Shown: positions 55,114 to 63,827 of the stretch, piece by piece
Layout: each line of letters opens with the position of its first letter
How positions within the stretch are numbered: position 1 is the first letter of the stretch
Assembly (NCBI RefSeq): GCF_016907695.1
Contig: NZ_JAFBCK010000001.1
Span: forward strand, 4,080,001 to 4,144,000
Source: Actinokineospora baliensis
Lineage (GTDB): Bacteria; Actinomycetota; Actinomycetes; Mycobacteriales; Pseudonocardiaceae
Reading direction: 5' to 3'
DNA length: 64,000 nucleotides
Made by a program: the position numbers and the translations under genes
Notes under the pieces: generated by a model
Told to the model about the DNA's origin: nothing
Databases searched by the model: none
Seen by the model: the letters and a program-made list of their open reading frames with translations, nothing else

Positions 55114-55758
55114 GTGGACGACAGTACGTACGTCTTGTTCTTGGTCCTAGGTATCGCGCTCGTCCTACTGGACGGGCAGATCATCTATAGGAGCGGGCTG
55201 CGGTACCTGGCCGACTCTTACGGTGAGGCCGAGTCGGCGCGGTCGATGGCGCGGTTGGTTTCCGTGCTGTTCCACTTCGCCGTACTGGGCGTCCTGCTGC
55301 TGATCTCCGCCGTCGACATCGGCGGTGACACGCAACTCGAGGCGATGGTGCGGCGCTTGGGCGTCGTCCTGCTCCTGCTGGCCGTGTCACACTTCCTGGC
55401 GATCAGGATGCTGACCAGGATGCGCGACCGGCTGGACGCGGAGAACCTCACCAAGCAGCGGATGGACCACATGCAGCAGCACGGTGTGCCGACCCCGCCG
55501 CAGGGGCTCGCCACCGGCCCGGCGGCGGGTCAGATCGACTCCGAGGACATCGCCCGCGCCAACGGCACCGCCGAGACCCGCCTGTCGCGGGCCCCGGGCG
55601 CCGAGCCGGGTATCGGGACCGTTCCGGCCCGCGCCGACGGCACCGTTCCCGAGCCGAGGGGCCAGGCGGTCCCCGGCCAGGAGGTGCCGGTTCGGCCGAA
55701 CCTGGGCTCCGAGGCGGTCGCCCGCCGGGGTGGCGCGGTCGGGCCGGACGGGCATTGA
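55114..55758 (+). CDS. Three-helix membrane protein with disordered tail
   Basis: Encodes about 214 aa. Three hydrophobic helices are visible (YVLFLVLGIALVLLDGQIIY; VSVLFHFAVLGVLLLISAV; LGVVLLLLAVSHFLAIRML), then a Gly/Pro/Ala-rich acidic tail of over 100 residues. No family recognised. GTG 55114 with GGAAGGGG upstream is preferred over GTG 55084. The stop overlaps the exchanger gene start (TTGA), so the two are coupled. Confidence 0.75.
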   Translation: MDDSTYVLFLVLGIALVLLDGQIIYRSGLRYLADSYGEAESARSMARLVSVLFHFAVLGVLLLISAVDIGGDTQLEAMVRRLGVVLLLLAVSHFLAIRMLTRMRDRLDAENLTKQRMDHMQQHGVPTPPQGLATGPAAGQIDSEDIARANGTAETRLSRAPGAEPGIGTVPARADGTVPEPRGQAVPGQEVPVRPNLGSEAVARRGGAVGPDGH

Positions 55759-57074
55759 TCTCCAACCCACCGCGGCCCGCCACCAAGCGGGCCGCGGTGC
55801 CGTTGGTCGTCACGGCCGCGGCCACCGCGCCCGGGGTGTACCTGGGCCTCACCGGCACCCACCTCAGCCCCGCGCTCGCGGCCCTGCTCTTCGGCATCGC
55901 CGTGGTGGGGGCCGCGTTCGTGTTGTCCTGGGTCGCCGAGGCGGTCCAGGTGGACATCTCCGCAGGTCTGGCGATCACCGTGCTCGCGCTGATCGCGGTC
56001 CTGCCCGAGTACGCCGTCGACTTCGTCTTCGCGTCCGAGGGAGGTCGCGCGTTCGCCGAGTACGGCCCGTCTTGTGTGCCACCCGGTTCCACGGACCAGT
56101 CCAGCTGCGGCTTGGCGCTGGCGAACATGACAGGTGCCAACCGGATCCTCGTTGGCGTCGGCTGGGCCGCGGTGGTGCTGCTCGCGGCCTGGAGGATCCG
56201 CCGCAATGGCCAAGACAAGAGCCAGGAGAAGCCGCGTAAGGCAGGCGTCACCCTCGAGCGCACCGACGCGGTTCCCTTGGCGTTCCTCGGTGTCGCGACC
56301 CTGTACTCGTTGACGCTGCCACTGCGCCACAGCATCACGCTCATCGACGCCGTCGTGTTGGTGGGAATCTTCGTCCTCTATGCGGTGCGAGTCGCTAAAG
56401 CACCGCCAGGCGACCCGGACTTGGAAGGCGTCGCGAAGGTCTTGGGGGAGCAGCCGAAGCTCCGCCGCAGGCTCGCGTGCGCTGGGCTGTTCGCCTTCGC
56501 CGCCGCGGTCATCTTGCTGGTGGCGGAGAACTTCGCGCACGCACTCGTCGAGACCGGCACGCAGGTCGGCATCAGCCAGTTCTTCCTCGTGCAGTGGGTC
56601 GCACCACTCGCCTCGGAGGCACCTGAACTGCTGGTGGCGTGCCTGTACGCGTGGCGGCTCAAGACCACCGACGCCCTGGCGACCCTGGTCTCCTCCAAGG
56701 TGAATCAGTGGACCCTGCTCGTCGGCACGCTGCCGGTCGTGTTCGCGGTGGCCTCCGCCTCGACCTCAGGCCTGCCGATCGACGCGGCCCAGCGCGAGGA
56801 ACTCCTGCTCACCGCCGCGCAGTCGCTGTTCGCGGTGTCGCTGCTGCTGAGCCTGACGATCACCGTGCGCGGTGCCCTCGTGCTGCTCGGTCTGTTCATC
56901 GCCCAGTTCGTGCTCGCTGGGGTGCTCCCGCAGTCGATCAAGGGCATCGAACTGGTCGCCCTGTCGATCGCCTACCTCGTGGCCGCCGCGGTCGTCACGG
57001 TCCGTTCCCGGCGCCACCTCGTCACCCTGGCCAGGGACGGGTTCCGCACCCCCTACCGGGAACTCGCTGACTGA
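55755..57074 (+). CDS. Sodium/calcium exchanger-family membrane protein
   Basis: Encodes 439 aa with about ten membrane helices in two homologous halves. The alpha-repeats are ITVLALIAVLPEYAVDFVFA with NMTGANRILVGVGWA, and VQWVAPLASEAPELLVACLYAW. These are CaCA-superfamily signs (acidic residue and GN-type motif in each half). It probably exports Ca2+ or a similar cation against H+ or Na+. The start is TTG 55755, overlapping the upstream stop. The 3' end overlaps the convergent STAS gene by 22 bp. Confidence 0.88.
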   Translation: MISNPPRPATKRAAVPLVVTAAATAPGVYLGLTGTHLSPALAALLFGIAVVGAAFVLSWVAEAVQVDISAGLAITVLALIAVLPEYAVDFVFASEGGRAFAEYGPSCVPPGSTDQSSCGLALANMTGANRILVGVGWAAVVLLAAWRIRRNGQDKSQEKPRKAGVTLERTDAVPLAFLGVATLYSLTLPLRHSITLIDAVVLVGIFVLYAVRVAKAPPGDPDLEGVAKVLGEQPKLRRRLACAGLFAFAAAVILLVAENFAHALVETGTQVGISQFFLVQWVAPLASEAPELLVACLYAWRLKTTDALATLVSSKVNQWTLLVGTLPVVFAVASASTSGLPIDAAQREELLLTAAQSLFAVSLLLSLTITVRGALVLLGLFIAQFVLAGVLPQSIKGIELVALSIAYLVAAAVVTVRSRRHLVTLARDGFRTPYRELAD

Positions 57075-57475
57075 CGGTGCGGTTCGAGCGGATCGTCGGC
57101 CGCGCTGTGCAACCGGAACGTGCGACGCAGTCCGGTGACGTCCAGCAGGCGCGGCACGGCACGGCCACCGACCACCAGCCGCAGGTCCACCGCCCGCGCC
57201 CCCGCCAGGTCGCGCAGTTCGACCAGGGCGCTCAACCCCACCGCGGCCAGGAAGTCCACTTCGGACAGGTCGACCACCAGCAGCAGCGGCTCCGGCACGG
57301 CGAGTCCGGCCAGCAGCGCCCGCCGGGTCGCGGCCACGGTCGCCAGGTCGATCTCCCCGCGCACGGTCACCAGCACCGCCCACGGCCCCACCCGCTCGAC
57401 CTGGAGCCGCTCGCGCGCGCTCGGCGGTCTTGGTGCGGGGATGGGGATAGCCGGGGTGCGGCTGCGAGGAACCAT
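57053..57475 (-). CDS. STAS-domain protein lacking the phospho-serine
   Basis: Encodes 140 aa. A basic, Pro-rich N-terminal tail of about 25 residues precedes a STAS domain (GEIDLATVAATRRALL; LLVVDLSEVDFLAAVGLSALVELRDLA). Where active anti-anti-sigma factors have FLDSSGL, this protein has FLAAVGL, so it cannot be switched by phosphorylation at that site. It may bind its partner permanently or sense something else. ATG 57475. Confidence 0.82.
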   Translation of the reverse strand: MVPRSRTPAIPIPAPRPPSARERLQVERVGPWAVLVTVRGEIDLATVAATRRALLAGLAVPEPLLLVVDLSEVDFLAAVGLSALVELRDLAGARAVDLRLVVGGRAVPRLLDVTGLRRTFRLHSAADDPLEPHRQSASSR

Positions 57476-57638
57476 GGCGGCCTCGGTTCGTGCCGTCGGG
57501 AAGTCCTCGAAGCATAGAGCACCGTTTTCCCCGGGCAAGGGCCTCTGTGGCGCTTCCCCCGATGGGCGCAGAACAGCGCGATTGGGACTGCCCGAACAGG
57601 GGTAGCTCACCGGTGGGCTGGTCACCTGAGGAGGACAC

Positions 57639-58175
57639 GTGCTGCGACGGAACCTGGTGCGCTCCTACCGACTCGCTGTGACCGCGCTGTCGGCACTTGT
57701 CGCATTCACGGGCGTGTGCGCGGGCATGTCGTTGCTACGTTCGTGGACTCTGGTTTTCCTAGCGGTGACCGCGGTCTGCCTGGGGCTCGCCCTGTCAGCC
57801 GCTCTTACAGGCAACACGAGCCTTAACGGCCTCGCGCTGTCGGCACTCGTGTTCGGAGCGTTGATCGGGACGACCGGGCTGTTCCTGCTCGTCGACTGGG
57901 TCGCTTTCGCTCTTGCGGCGGCCTTGGTCGTGGCCGCCATCCCCCTGCGCGGGGGCAGGGGGCACAGCACCGCGCACCTCTGCACCCGTTGGCAGGAAAC
58001 TCTGATCGCTCTGCGTCAGGCCACCAACCCGGCCCAGGCCGCCGCCCTCCTCCGCGACCGACAACGCTGCCTCGACGAGTTGGAGCGGCGCCACCCAGAG
58101 GCGTTCCTCCGGTGGCTCGCCACCCCCGACGCCGATCCCGCGAGCGTCCTGGCTCCCCGGCAGGCCTCTCGCTGA
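57639..58175 (+). CDS. Four-helix membrane protein of unknown function
   Basis: Encodes 178 aa. Four hydrophobic segments occupy residues about 12-105 (LAVTALSALVAFTGVCAGMSLL; WTLVFLAVTAVCLGLALSAAL; LALSALVFGALIGTTGLFLLV; FALAAALVVAAIPL), followed by a soluble C-terminal domain with CTRWQETLIALRQATNPAQ. Not recognised. GTG start with GAGGA upstream. Confidence 0.75.
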   Translation: MLRRNLVRSYRLAVTALSALVAFTGVCAGMSLLRSWTLVFLAVTAVCLGLALSAALTGNTSLNGLALSALVFGALIGTTGLFLLVDWVAFALAAALVVAAIPLRGGRGHSTAHLCTRWQETLIALRQATNPAQAAALLRDRQRCLDELERRHPEAFLRWLATPDADPASVLAPRQASR

Positions 58176-58204
58176 CACGCGGGCCCGTGGTGAACCGGGG
58201 AACA

Positions 58205-59551
58205 ATGGGGGTCGTGCCCACCTGTCTCGTCCTCGGCGCCGGGGGCTACATCGGCGTCCACCTCACCGCCGCCCTGGCCTCCGCCGGGCACCGGGTCCGC
58301 GCGCTCGGCAGGTCCCTCGAAGCCGGGCCGGACGTCATCCGCGCCGACGTGCTCGACGAGACGGCCCTGCGGGACGCGATGGCAGGCGTCGACGTCGTCT
58401 ACCACCTCGTCCACTCGATGACCGGCGCCGACTTCGCCGCCACCGACCAGAAGATCGCCGTCGCGGTGGCCGCGGCCGCCGCCGAGGCGGGCGTTCGGCA
58501 GGTGGTCTACCTCGGCGGGCCGCGTCCCACCGACGGCCCGATGTCGGCCCACCTGGCGTCCCGTGCCCAGGTGGGGGACGTTTTCCTGGCCGCGCGGACC
58601 CCGGCCCTGGTCCTGCAGGCGTCGATGATCATCGGGGCTGGCTCGGCGAGCTTCGAACTCCTGGCCAAAGCGGCTCGCGGCGGACCTGTCCTGCCGAACC
58701 CCTCTTACATGAGCAACCGAAGTCGCCCGATCGCCATCCGCGACGTCTTGCACTACCTCGTGGAGGCCGCCGAGCGAGAACCGGTCAACTCCGTCGCCGA
58801 CATCGCGGGCCCCGACACGGTCACCTACCTGGACCTGGTCCAGCGTTGCGCGCGTATCGCGGGTCTGCCGAAGCGCCTCGCGGTCCCTGTGGCACTACCG
58901 CCTGCCGTCGTCGCTGCCGTCACTCCCGAGCCACTGGTCCGATCCTTGGTCGAGTCCTTGCAGCACGATCTGGTTCCCGCCGAGGTACTGCCACCACCGC
59001 CAGGCGGTGCCACCAGTGTCGACAGGGCGCTAAGAGAGGCATTGGGCGTGCCAACGCCGGAAGGTCCACCTATCGATTCGCCGGACCTCCTACGCGACCA
59101 CAAGACCACGCGCGTAAGAGCCACACGGGACAGGCTCTGGCAAGTCATCACCGACATCGGAGGCTCCAGCGGGTGGCACACCGTTCCCGGCGCGTGGTCG
59201 CTAAGAGGCGCGTTGGACCACCTGGTTGGCGGTGTTGGCCTACATAGAGGCAGGCCCACCCACCTCAACTCCGGCGACACCGTCGACAGTTGGTCCGTGG
59301 TCGAGCGGTCCGACGCGACAACCGAACTCGTCCTACGCACCGACATGCGCCTGCCAGGCCGCGCCTGGCTCTCGCTCCGCGCGACCGACAGCGACAGGCC
59401 GGGGGAGAGCGGCCTCGAACAAACCACCTGGTTCGAGCCTTACGGCCTCGCGGGCAAGCTCTACTGGTACGCCCAGAAGCCCGCCCATGACGTCGTGTTC
59501 GGGTTCATGGGCAGCGGGATCGCCCGCACGGCCGAATCGGGCACCGGGTGA
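58205..59551 (+). CDS. NAD(P)-binding protein with C-terminal DUF2867/SRPBCC domain
   Basis: Encodes 448 aa. The N-terminal Rossmann fold starts VLGAGGYIGVHLTAALASAGHRVRAL (GxxGxxG) and is an NmrA/atypical SDR type; VYHLVHSMTGADFAATDQ and VVYLGGPRPTDG follow. From about residue 300 a DUF2867-type SRPBCC domain reads DRLWQVITDIGGSSGWHTV and ends QKPAHDVVFGFMGSGIAR. The combination is a known fused family, with unknown substrate. ATG 58205 is used; GTG 58214 is possible. Confidence 0.87.
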   Translation: MGVVPTCLVLGAGGYIGVHLTAALASAGHRVRALGRSLEAGPDVIRADVLDETALRDAMAGVDVVYHLVHSMTGADFAATDQKIAVAVAAAAAEAGVRQVVYLGGPRPTDGPMSAHLASRAQVGDVFLAARTPALVLQASMIIGAGSASFELLAKAARGGPVLPNPSYMSNRSRPIAIRDVLHYLVEAAEREPVNSVADIAGPDTVTYLDLVQRCARIAGLPKRLAVPVALPPAVVAAVTPEPLVRSLVESLQHDLVPAEVLPPPPGGATSVDRALREALGVPTPEGPPIDSPDLLRDHKTTRVRATRDRLWQVITDIGGSSGWHTVPGAWSLRGALDHLVGGVGLHRGRPTHLNSGDTVDSWSVVERSDATTELVLRTDMRLPGRAWLSLRATDSDRPGESGLEQTTWFEPYGLAGKLYWYAQKPAHDVVFGFMGSGIARTAESGTG

Positions 59552-59621
59552 GCCGACGTGGACGGCGCGACCGCCGCCGTTCCGGTTGAATGGGGGCAGC
59601 CCCCTCCCGAAAGGCTCCCTT

Positions 59622-61481
59622 GTGGACGATCGACTTGCCGAGTTGGCCGCCGCCCACGGTGTCGCGTTGGAGTACGAGAACGGCGAGCGGCAACGCGTGC
59701 GGGTGGACCCCGCGGTGGTCCGGGCGATCCTGGACGAACTCGGCGACCCGCCGACCCGCGCCGCGCTGCCTTCGGTCATCCGCCAAGGCGAGCGCGTCGA
59801 GGTCGGCAGGGGCGAGGTCGAGCTGGAGGACGGCAGCTCTGTCGCCGTCAACGGGGCCCTGCCCGATCTGCCCCTGGGGTGGCACAAGCTGCGCGTAGGC
59901 GATCGGGAGACCTCCCTCGCCGTCACCCCCACCCGCCTCCCGGACCTGGAACGCACGTGGGGCTGGATGGTCCAGCTCTACAACCTGCACACCCCCGACT
60001 CCTGGGGCATCGGCGACTACCGCGACCTGCGGACCTTCGTCACCCACGCGGCCACCGACGAAGCCGCCGCCATCCTGGTCAGCCCGGTCGCGGCGGGTGC
60101 GGTGACGAAACCGGTGCGCAAGTCCCCGTACTCGCCGTCGAGCAGGCGGTTCCTCAACCCGCTGCACCTGGCGGTCACCGACACCCCCGAGTTCGCCGCC
60201 GCCGACGCGGACACCCGCGCCAAGGTGCTCGGCCTGCGGCCCGCCCTCGGCGAGCAGATCGACCACGACGCCGTCTGGGACGCCAAGACCGCCGCGTTCG
60301 CCCTGCTCAACCCCCTCCTCCCGGACCTGTCGGCGCTCGATCGGACACTGCTCGACTTCGCCACCTTCAGCGCGCTCGCCGAACGCCACGGCCCCGATTG
60401 GCGCACCTGGCCTCCCGAGTTGCGCCACCCCGGCAGCACCGACGTGATCCGCGCCCGCGAGGAGCTCGCCGACAGGGTCGCCTTCCACGCATGGCTCCAG
60501 CAGCGCTCCGCGGCCCAACTCGACGCCGTGCGCTCCGCGGCCACCGGAATGCGCGTAGGCGTGATCCACGACCTGCCGGTCGGTGTCGACCCGGGCGGCG
60601 CGGACGGCTGGTCGCTGCAGGACGTCCTCGCCTCGCGGGTCACGGTCGGAGCGCCTCCCGACGCGTTCAGCCCCCTCGGGCAAGACTGGGTGCTGCCCCC
60701 GCTGCGCCCCGACAAGCTCGCCGACCAGGGGTACCGCCCGTTCCGCGACATGATCCGGGCTGTTCTCACCCACGGCGACGGCATCCGGGTCGACCACGTC
60801 GCCGGACTCTGGCGGCTGTGGTGGATCCCACCGGGCGAATCCCCGGACCGCGGCACGTACGTGCACTACGACGGCGAGTCCATGCTGGGCGTCTTGGCCC
60901 TAGAGGCGCACCGCGCGAACGCGGTCGTCATAGGCGAAGACCTGGGCACAGTGCCGGAGTACGTCACCGAACAGCTGCAAGAACGCGGTGTGCTCAGCTG
61001 CGCGGTCGCCTGGTTCCAGCGCGACCGGGACAACCGGCCGCTCCCCGCCAACCGCTACCCCCGACAAGCGGCCGCCAGCATCTCCACCCACGACCTCCCC
61101 ACGGCCACGGGGTTCCTCTCCGGTGAGCACGTCCGGGTCCGCACCGACCTCGGCCTGCTGACCGACCCCGAAGCCGAGCGCGAGACCGCGGCCGCCGAAC
61201 GCGCGGCGATCCTGCGGTCGTTGGTCGAAGAAGGCCTGCTCGCGAGTGTGGACGCCCCGGTGGAGGAGATCGTGCTCGCACTCCACCGGTTCATCGCCAA
61301 GACCCCCTGTGCCTTGGTGTTCGCCGCTCCCCAGGACCTGATCGGCGAGAAACGCCAACCGAACTTGCCCGGCACCGTCGACCAGTACCCCAACTGGCGG
61401 CTTCCGCTGCCCATGACGGTGGATGAGGTGATGGGCCACCCCGCGGTGCGCGCGGCGGTGGCTGCCCTGCGAACCCGGTAG
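59622..61481 (+). CDS. malQ: 4-alpha-glucanotransferase (GH77, amylomaltase)
   Basis: Encodes 619 aa. An N-terminal beta-rich domain (150 residues) precedes the GH77 barrel: WMVQLYNLHTPDSWGIGDYRDLRTF, KSPYSPSSRRFLNPLHLAV, nucleophile region GDGIRVDHVAGLWRLWW, acid/base VIGEDLGTVPEYV and THDLPTATG. It transfers maltodextrin units in maltose/glycogen metabolism and links with the GH65/pgmB genes 14 kb away. GTG 59622 follows GAAAGG. A GGGGGC-AG-CCCCC hairpin lies just upstream (59592-59605) and could dampen read-through. Confidence 0.93.
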   Translation: MDDRLAELAAAHGVALEYENGERQRVRVDPAVVRAILDELGDPPTRAALPSVIRQGERVEVGRGEVELEDGSSVAVNGALPDLPLGWHKLRVGDRETSLAVTPTRLPDLERTWGWMVQLYNLHTPDSWGIGDYRDLRTFVTHAATDEAAAILVSPVAAGAVTKPVRKSPYSPSSRRFLNPLHLAVTDTPEFAAADADTRAKVLGLRPALGEQIDHDAVWDAKTAAFALLNPLLPDLSALDRTLLDFATFSALAERHGPDWRTWPPELRHPGSTDVIRAREELADRVAFHAWLQQRSAAQLDAVRSAATGMRVGVIHDLPVGVDPGGADGWSLQDVLASRVTVGAPPDAFSPLGQDWVLPPLRPDKLADQGYRPFRDMIRAVLTHGDGIRVDHVAGLWRLWWIPPGESPDRGTYVHYDGESMLGVLALEAHRANAVVIGEDLGTVPEYVTEQLQERGVLSCAVAWFQRDRDNRPLPANRYPRQAAASISTHDLPTATGFLSGEHVRVRTDLGLLTDPEAERETAAAERAAILRSLVEEGLLASVDAPVEEIVLALHRFIAKTPCALVFAAPQDLIGEKRQPNLPGTVDQYPNWRLPLPMTVDEVMGHPAVRAAVAALRTR

Positions 61482-61649
61482 CTAAGGCCGGGCCAGTTCC
61501 GGCTCTGGCAGCGGTGCGCTGATCGGCTCCTCGGCCAGGCCCTGCTCCAGCAGCAGCGCGGTGTAGATCGGGTTCGGGTCGACGTCGCCCACGATGGTTC
61601 TGCTTTCGCTCGCGTGTACTCGGACGGTAGCGGTGTATCCAGCTGCCAC
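61482..61649 (-). CDS. Small hypothetical protein
   Basis: Encodes about 55 aa: AAGYTATVRVHASESRTIVG, then DVDPNPIYTALLLEQGLAEEPIS. GTG 61649 lies 10 nt after GGAGG; starts at 61658 or 61691 are possible. It ends directly against the malQ stop codon. No family is assigned; the well-placed ribosome-binding site supports a real gene. Confidence 0.5.
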   Translation of the reverse strand: MAAGYTATVRVHASESRTIVGDVDPNPIYTALLLEQGLAEEPISAPLPEPELARP

Positions 61650-61704
61650 CAGTCTCACACCTCCGTTCGGGTGACGGTTGCCAGTTCGCATTACCCGGAA
61701 GGCG

Positions 61705-62289
61705 CTATTTGATCACATCGAGTAGGTCCAGGTACCCGGCACTGGCCTGCCACAGCGCGTCCGAGACCGGCTCCAGCTTCCCCGGCTTCCACCGCCGCCG
61801 CTCGTACTCGTCGGTACCGCCGCGCAGCGCGCGCAGGCTCAGCGCCAGTTCCGCCGCCAGCCGCTCGGCCAGTTCGTCCGCGCTGGGTGCCTGCGGGCGC
61901 AGCGCTTCGCCCTCGCCGTCGCCGATCGCCGCGAGCGCCGCCTCGTCCACCCCGCCGTCGACCGACCACACCAGCACCGGCCGCTCCAGCACGTGGTTCC
62001 ACACCGGCGCGTGGTTCGACCGCCAGTACGCGGTGGCCGGGGTCTGCGGCAGCCGCGCCGCCGCGGCCCAGTGCCGGGAGCCCGACGGCTCGGTGCGCCA
62101 GGGCACCTCCTCCACGTCCACCGACAGCGCCACTGTGATCGTCTCCAGCTCGCGGGGCCGCCCCAGCACACCGCCCGCCGCCCACAGCCGGTCCACCCGC
62201 AGCGGGAAGATCGACGCCGGTCGGGTCGCCATGTCGGCGCAGGTCGTGGCCAGGGTGGTCAGGTGGTGCACCGCACGCGTCCAGTTCAC
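61705..62289 (-). CDS. DUF7711-like protein
   Basis: Encodes 194 aa, soluble. WTRAVHHLTTLATTCADMATRPASIFPLRVDRLWAAGGVLG and ETITVALSVDVEEVPWR are a conserved pattern that I associate with an uncharacterised actinobacterial family (probably DUF7711). The C-terminal half is Arg- and Glu-rich. GTG 62289; the frame continues upstream only across the P450 promoter. Function unknown. Confidence 0.7.
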   Translation of the reverse strand: MNWTRAVHHLTTLATTCADMATRPASIFPLRVDRLWAAGGVLGRPRELETITVALSVDVEEVPWRTEPSGSRHWAAAARLPQTPATAYWRSNHAPVWNHVLERPVLVWSVDGGVDEAALAAIGDGEGEALRPQAPSADELAERLAAELALSLRALRGGTDEYERRRWKPGKLEPVSDALWQASAGYLDLLDVIK

Positions 62290-62412
62290 GCGGCAATCCT
62301 GCCGTACCCGACCGGTGGTCACCGTCCGCGACTGATCGTTGACGGTCCGACGTCGACCGTCGTACGTTGGAGGCAGGTGACCGGAGTGGGTGTCCCACGA
62401 AGGGGGATCGCG

Positions 62413-63612
62413 ATGACCGCCGCGCCCGAACGCGTCCACGACTACCCGTTCAACCGCCCGGAGGGCCTCGACCTCGCGCCCGCGTACCGCGCCGCGCGCA
62501 CGAGCCCCGGGATGATCCGCGTGCAGCTGCCCTTCGGCGAGCCCGCCTGGCTGGCCACCCGCTACGAGGACGCCCGGTTCGTCCTCGGCGACCGGCGGTT
62601 CAGCCGCGCCGAGGCCGCCGAGCACGACGAGCCCCGGGTGCAGTACCACCGCGGCAGCGGCGGCATCCTCGCCATGGACCCGCCCGACCACACCCGGCTG
62701 CGGGTGCTGGTGGCCAGCGCGTTCACGGTCCGCCGCGTCGAGCGGCTGCGGCCCAGGGTTCGCGAGATCGCCGAGGAACTCATCGCCGACATGCGGGCGG
62801 GCGGCACCACCGCCGACCTGGTCGACTCCTTCGCGCTCCCGCTGCCGGTGCGGGTGATCTGCGAACTGCTCGGCGTCCCGGCCCGCGACCAGCACCTGTT
62901 CCGCGAGTGGAGCGACGGGCTGCTGTCCACCGCGGCGCTGACCGCCGAGGAGTTCAGCCGCAACGACCAGGAGCTCTCGGCCTACATGGCGGGCCTGGTC
63001 GCCCAACGCCGCGAAGAACCGGCGGACGACCTCATGTCCGCCCTGATCGCCGCCCGCGCCGACAACGTCGACCGGCTGACCGAGCGCGAACTCGTCGAGC
63101 TGTGCGTCGGGGTGCTCGTCGCGGGCCACGAGACGACCGCGACCCAGATCCCCAACTTCGCGCACGTCCTGCTCAGCCAGCCCGACCGGTTCGCCGAACT
63201 GCGCGCGGACCCCGACCTCATCCCCGCCGCCGTCGAAGAACTCATGCGGTTCGTGCCTCTAGGCGCGACCTCGGCGTTCGCCCGCTACGCCACCGAAGAC
63301 GTGCAGGTCGGCGAGGTGGTCGTGCGCAAGGGCGAGGCCGTGCTCGCCGCGATCGGCTCCGCCAACCACGACGAAACCCGCTTCCCCGACGCCGACCAAC
63401 TCCGCTTCGACCGCGGCGGCACCGGCCACCTCGGCTTCGGCCACGGCGCCCACCACTGCCTCGGCGCCGCCCTCGCCCGGGTCGAGCTGCAGGAGGCGCT
63501 GCGCGCGCTGCTGGCACTGCCGGGTCTGCGTGAGGCCGGGCAGCCGGAGTGGAAGACGCAAATGCTGGTCCGCGGCCCCCGCAAGATGCCCGTCACCTGG
63601 GAGGCCCAATGA
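62413..63612 (+). CDS. Cytochrome P450
   Basis: Encodes 399 aa, a soluble bacterial class I P450. I-helix: GVLVAGHETTATQ; K-helix ExxR: EELMRFV; heme loop: FGHGAHHCLGAALAR with the Cys ligand. ILAMDPPDHTRLRVLVASAF is the C-helix region. ATG 62413 has AGGGGG upstream. It is translationally coupled to a ferredoxin. The oxidised substrate is unknown; no biosynthetic gene cluster is visible up to the window end. Confidence 0.95.
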   Translation: MTAAPERVHDYPFNRPEGLDLAPAYRAARTSPGMIRVQLPFGEPAWLATRYEDARFVLGDRRFSRAEAAEHDEPRVQYHRGSGGILAMDPPDHTRLRVLVASAFTVRRVERLRPRVREIAEELIADMRAGGTTADLVDSFALPLPVRVICELLGVPARDQHLFREWSDGLLSTAALTAEEFSRNDQELSAYMAGLVAQRREEPADDLMSALIAARADNVDRLTERELVELCVGVLVAGHETTATQIPNFAHVLLSQPDRFAELRADPDLIPAAVEELMRFVPLGATSAFARYATEDVQVGEVVVRKGEAVLAAIGSANHDETRFPDADQLRFDRGGTGHLGFGHGAHHCLGAALARVELQEALRALLALPGLREAGQPEWKTQMLVRGPRKMPVTWEAQ

Positions 63613-63827
63613 CCTGGTCGATCGCCGTTGACGAAACCGCCTGCCTCGGCTCCGGCATCTGCGCAGGCTCCCGCCCCGACGTCTTCGCCTTCCACGGCAC
63701 CCACGCCGTCCCGGTGGCCGAAGGGATAGCGCCGGACGAAGACGTGCTGGACTTGGCCGACACCTGCCCGGCAGCGGCCATCCTCATCCGGGACGAATCA
63801 GGGGCGGAGCTGGCACCCCGCCCCTGA
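63609..63827 (+). CDS. [3Fe-4S] ferredoxin
   Basis: Encodes 72 aa. The cluster ligands are CLGSGIC near residues 12-18 and a late CP (DTCPAAAI). One position of the classical four-Cys motif is missing, as in P450-linked [3Fe-4S] ferredoxins. The ATG overlaps the P450 stop codon, so it very likely supplies electrons to that P450. Confidence 0.93.
   Translation: MTWSIAVDETACLGSGICAGSRPDVFAFHGTHAVPVAEGIAPDEDVLDLADTCPAAAILIRDESGAELAPRP
63798..63827 (+). terminator. Hairpin overlapping the ferredoxin stop codon
   Basis: TCAGGGGCGG (63798-63807) and CCGCCCCTGA (63818-63827) form a perfect 10-bp stem that includes the stop codon. The following 173 bp to the window end hold no gene that I can support. 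Confidence 0.65.
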
